Assembly: GCA_963383645.1 (NCBI GenBank)
Contig: OY726572.1
Span: 27,472,792 to 27,536,791, forward strand
Reading direction: 5' to 3'
DNA from: Muscardinus avellanarius
Taxonomy: Eukaryota > Chordata > Mammalia > Rodentia > Gliridae
Length of the DNA: 64,000 nt
A program made the position numbers and the translations under genes. Positions 60,761-64,000 of the stretch are shown piece after piece. The stretch's first letter is position 1, and each line of letters opens with the position of its first letter. Below the pieces are notes generated by a model, which saw only the letters and a program-made list of their open reading frames with translations, was not told the origin of the DNA and searched no databases.

Positions 60761-61132
60761 ACCCACGGACACTTAGAAGCAGAGGGAGGTAGGGGCTTCC
60801 AAAGACCAGATGGTCGTCTCCGTCTCCCATGGAAACTTTGCAGAGAGCGTGCATCATCAAAGTCCAACAAACGTGCCAATTTCAGTTTTCCATCCGGGCT
60901 CCCATTTGGCTCTGAGAAAGAAAAGGGAAGCAGAGCTCTTGTTATCATGGCCACAGCTGGAGCGGGCTGGAGCGGGATGTCTCTGGCAGGAAGGGTGTGA
61001 AGAGCAGTCACATCCTGTTTGCGCTGTGCCCTCATCCCACGTCCCAGGATTTCCTTCTCTCCCCGTCGTCACCCTGTTTTCCTTTCAGATTGCTCTCCAG
61101 ATCCCCTGACGTGTCATTGTCTTTTGTTACAG

Positions 61133-61169
61133 CTCTGGGGTATCATCAAACAAGGCTACAAATGCAAAG
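61133..61169 (+). CDS. RASGRP3: RASGRP3 coding exon 13 (codons 515-527, C1 core)
   Basis: A very small 37-bp exon. The acceptor is cttttgttacag. It reads L515-W-G-I-I-K-Q-G-Y-K-C525-K526 plus the first base of codon 527; the donor is GTAAAT (phase 1). The F-L-W-G-I-I-K-Q-G-Y-K-C run is the loop of a typical C1 domain that inserts into membranes and binds diacylglycerol or phorbol ester; C525 is the third zinc-binding cysteine. The rest of the finger (CX2CX4HX2CX7C portion) lies in exons beyond the window. Confidence 0.97.
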
Positions 61170-61732
61170 GTAAATGATGAACTCTGTTTTGTTCCTTTTT
61201 TTTTTTTTTATTGGACACGGTAGGTAGGAAGCAAATTTGTCTGTTTCTGAAACGGGAAAGCTCTTGGCATCACGGAGAACTCGAGTCTCTTGGGCCATTG
61301 GCAGATGGAAACTTCACATGCCTGGGAAGGAATGTTTGGAGTCTGGGAGAGGGAACATTTGAATTTTGTAGTGTTAGAACAGGCAAACTATCCTTCATCA
61401 GCTAACACCACCCTCCATTATTGCTAAGACCTCTTGTGAATCTTCGCATCCAGTTAAGATGGGAACTGTGAAAATTCTAGGGCGAGACAGGCTCAACTGA
61501 AATATTGCATAAAAGAAGTTTTTCCTTCAAGGGAAAGAAAATCACCCATTTTTCTAGTACAAAGGCCTTTCTTTCCACACTCATATAGCTCTTCCTATCT
61601 GTGTTCAACCACACAGATGAAAAAGAGGACATACCTCAAAACTTACTTTGTCCCTTCCAACGAATTCATTTTTTGTTGCGGTTGTTTGGTTCTTTGTTTT
61701 GTGTGGGGAGAGGGTGGCGGCAGTGGTAAGGG

Positions 61733-61912
61733 GATCCTGGGTATTGAATCCAGGGGCATTCTACCTCAGAGTTGCACCCCAAAGACTTTTTGTTTTGAAA
61801 CAGTATCTTTCTAAGTTACTGAGTGCATGCTGGCCTCAAACCTGTGATCCTCCTGTCTCAGCCTCCCAAGTACTGAGATTACAGGCATGTGCCACCACAC
61901 CTGACTTACCTT
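61733..61912 (-). repeat. SINE (old)
   Basis: Antisense diverged copy. Confidence 0.85.
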
Positions 61913-62055
61913 TCTCTACCTAATTGAAATTTATAAATGACTGAATATATATTTGACAAATGCAATCTAAGTGCTTTTTAAGCATTTAGAAATGTGTTGC
62001 TTTTTTGCAGATACATGGTAATTACACATTATGGGCATTTAAGAAGTTGCTGAAT

Positions 62056-62056
<1 letters not shown>

Positions 62057-62096
<40 letters not shown>

Positions 62097-62552
62097 ACTG
62101 GGGATTGAATGCAGGAGCATTCTGTCTCTGAGCTACACCCCCAGCCCTATTTTTCTTTTTCTTTTTCATTTTTTCTTCTTTTTCTTTCTTTTTTTTTTTT
62201 TCTTTTTTGAAGTACTAGGGATGGAACCCATGGACATTCTACCGCTGAGCTATATCCCCAGCCCTATTTTTTATTATTTATTTTGAAAAAGGGTCTCACT
62301 GAGTTGCAAGGGGCTTTACTAAGTAGCTGAGGTTGTCCGTGAACCACAATCCTCCTGTCTCAGCCTCCCAAATGCTGGGATTACAAGCATGCACCACCAC
62401 GCCCAGCTTTCTTTTTCTTTTTCTTCTTTTTTCTTTTGAAATAGGGTCTCACTAAGTTTCTAGGTTGCTAAGGCTGGCCTAAACCTGCAATCCTCCTGTC
62501 TCAGCCTCCCAAGAATTGGAATTACAAGTGTGTGCCACCACACCTGGCTGAA
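62057..62552 (-). repeat. (GT)n, SINE fragment and two SINEs
   Basis: GT tract (62057-62094), an antisense tail fragment (62096-62152), CTTT-rich run, an antisense SINE (62210-62407) and a second, centre-to-head only copy (62437-62552). The second likely belongs with the first fragment, with the middle copy inserted between. Confidence 0.85.
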
Positions 62553-62635
62553 TACTTTATATAAATAGTTTATACTGGTTCTTTTAAGAATATGACAATG
62601 CTCTTGAAAAATATAATAAAACTAGTTGGGTGCAC

Positions 62636-62890
62636 TGGATTACTGAAACATAGTAGTTCCAGCTACTCAGAGGGCTGCAGGAGGATTGCTTGAGCCCAGG
62701 ACCTGAAGTCCAGCCTGGGCAACATAGTGAGACCCTGTCTCAAGACACAAATAAGAACCTGTTTCAAAATGAAGAATAAAAAATAGGGCTGGGGGTGTCA
62801 CTTGGAGGTAGAATATCCCTGGGTTCCATTCCTAGTACTGCAAAACACACACACACACACACACACACAAAAAAAAAACAGACAAAACAA
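62636..62890 (+). repeat. 7SL/Alu-like monomer joined to a tRNA-like tail
   Basis: 62636-62745 reads ttgcttgagcccaggacctg, then ccagcctgggcaacatagtg and agaccctgtctc, far closer to 7SL RNA and primate Alu monomers than the other heads here. It is followed by aataaaaaatagggctgggg and a dID tail ending in a CA run (62845-62868). Confidence 0.7.
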
Positions 62891-62972
62891 AACAACAAAG
62901 AAAAAAAATATAAAGGAAACATCTCAATCACAGATGAATGCTCAGTTTAGATGCACGTCATTTGGTTCCTAT

Positions 62973-62975
<3 letters not shown>

Positions 62976-63025
<50 letters not shown>

Positions 63026-63200
63026 AACTGAGGATCTGACCCAGGAGTGTTTGGTCACTGAGGTACATCCCTGGCCTTTTTATTTTATTTTGAGACAGGG
63101 TCTGGCTAAATTGCCCAGGCTGACCTTGAACTTGCCATGCTCCTGCCTCAGCCTCCCCAGTAGCCCCGGGATTACAGGTGCACGCTGCTGCACCCGACTT
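62976..63200 (-). repeat. (GT)n and old SINE
   Basis: GT tract (62976-63021), then an antisense SINE (63022-63200) whose centre reads ctaaattgcccaggctgacc, again nearer the ancestral 7SL-type sequence. Confidence 0.82.
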
Positions 63201-63419
63201 CATTTTCATCTTGTATGAACAGAAAGGCTTCCCTGAACCTTGAGGGAGCCCTTTGAGGGGGCCCCTGCTAATGCTCAGAGGATTGTTATTGTAGTTCTTT
63301 CCTGTTACTGGTCTGGGTCCAACTTCGATTTTTGCTTTTAAGCAGCAAAGATAGTGCAATGTCTTATTTCTCAGCCATGAGCCTTTAGCTATTCTAGTTT
63401 TTTTCCTCCATCCCCTAAC

Positions 63420-63420
<1 letters not shown>

Positions 63421-63462
<42 letters not shown>

Positions 63463-63665
63463 GTTTGTTTCTTTGGTGGTACTGGGGTTCCTGGAAGCCC
63501 TTCTACCTCTGGGCTACACTCCCAGACCTATTTTATACTTTTTTACTTGGAAACAGGGTCTCTTAAGCCAGCGCGGCTGGCTTCGAACCTGCGCGATCCT
63601 CCTGTCTCCACCTCCCAAGCGCGGGGATTACAAGCGTGCGCCACCACACCCGGTGACACACACAG
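63421..63665 (-). repeat. (CA)n and variant-subfamily SINE
   Basis: CA tract (63421-63458), then an antisense short-centre SINE (63476-63652). The target duplication acacacagtttt recurs after it, so the SINE landed at the end of the CA repeat. Confidence 0.9.
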
Positions 63666-64000
63666 TTTTATGAAGATGAAAAGCAATTGTATTTATGCAT
63701 TTGATATAGTCTCTTAATGGCATATAGAATTTTTAAAACAAACTAAAACAGATAATATAACACATAACATTAAAACTATTTGAAACAAGACCTTCTGGAG
63801 GGAAACAAGTATTGGAAACAGACTGGCAAGAGAGAAATGGACTTGTTGAATAATCTTATCTGATCTAAATGATCTTATCTATGATCTAAATGGTTCAAAT
63901 GATCACATCACTTAAAATCAGTGATTCTAAATGAAGTGTAGGCCCCACATGGTATGATAGAATGGAAACTATCCTCCAAAGTGGCTAAAATTTTCTATTA

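Larger units (their letters stand above)
55101..61132 (+). other. RASGRP3: RASGRP3 intron 12
   Basis: Phase-0 GT-AG intron, 6,032 bp, interrupting the C1-domain coding sequence. It has six SINEs, two L1 3' ends in opposite orientations, a TA-rich tract and a short TTGA repeat. 55101-55940, 56150-56740, 57320-57830, 58060-58730, 59090-59550, 60190-60570 and 60780-61132 contain nothing I can assign. Confidence 0.9.
23842..64000 (+). other. RASGRP3: RASGRP3 locus (5' part, runs off the window)
   Basis: Thirteen coding exons join into one open frame of 526 codons plus one base. The family is established as a Ras/Rap guanine nucleotide exchange factor recruited to membranes by diacylglycerol and acting downstream of receptors such as the B-cell receptor. 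The order REM, RasGEF, two EF-hands and C1 identifies a RasGRP protein. The start MGSSGLGKAATLDELL, the threonine at codon 133 in RRVTQRKK (the known PKC site of RasGRP3) and the EF-hand sequences point to RASGRP3 rather than RASGRP1, 2 or 4. Intron phases in order are 1,2,2,2,0,0,0,0,0,0,2,0,1. The remaining C1 residues and C-terminal tail (human protein about 690 residues) lie outside the window. Assignment rests on recalled family sequences; no search was run. Confidence 0.96.
61170..64000 (+). other. RASGRP3: RASGRP3 intron 13 (partial)
   Basis: The intron begins GTAAAT and extends past the window end. It contains five or more SINEs, a 7SL-like monomer and GT/CA repeats. 61200-61720, 61920-62055 and 63665-64000 show nothing recognisable. 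I searched by eye for the next C1 exon (expected D-C-G-A-N-C-H) and did not find it. Confidence 0.9.

Noticed and set aside
62958..63452. 164-codon minus-strand ORF
   Set aside because: Made of GT/CA repeats and an antisense SINE.

Overview
This is mammalian nuclear DNA, most likely from a rodent of the squirrel-related clade (squirrels, dormice, mountain beaver). The SINEs point there: dozens of dimeric copies have a 7SL/B1-like left half and a tRNA-like (ID-type) right half, the B1-dID architecture known from that clade. The details do not match what I remember of ground-squirrel copies, so a dormouse-like lineage is possible; the species is an inference.

The window holds one protein-coding gene, RASGRP3 (Ras guanyl-releasing protein 3), on the + strand. 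Thirteen coding exons were placed by reading splice sites and joining frames: 23960-24029, 25216-25318, 27699-27761, 28352-28483, 29924-30071, 31857-32030, 33072-33188, 36744-37019, 43996-44073, 48973-49089, 51242-51357, 54953-55100 and 61133-61169. They join without a frameshift or stop into 526 complete codons plus the first base of codon 527. The exons cover the N-terminal REM region, the CDC25-type RasGEF catalytic domain, the linker, two EF-hands and the first half of the C1 (diacylglycerol-binding) zinc finger. The rest of C1 and the C-terminal tail lie beyond position 64000.

Positions 1-23841 are upstream of the first coding exon (5' flank and/or introns between untranslated exons). 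I find no gene there, only SINEs, a gammaretrovirus-like solo LTR nested in a SINE, an L1 3' end, a short retrocopy with target-site duplications and a roughly 360-bp GAAA tract. The introns are filled with SINEs in both orientations, three lineage-specific L1 3' ends, one TA-flanked DNA transposon and many microsatellites, several of them grown from SINE A-tails.

The most notable features are a U12-type AT-AC intron (25319-27698) required to keep the RASGRP3 frame, two short upstream ORFs just before the start codon, a NAGNAG acceptor at exon 48973, and a SINE subfamily with a rebuilt centre and altered tRNA B-box. I see no sign of a previously undescribed multigene system; this is an ordinary vertebrate gene in a repeat-rich landscape.
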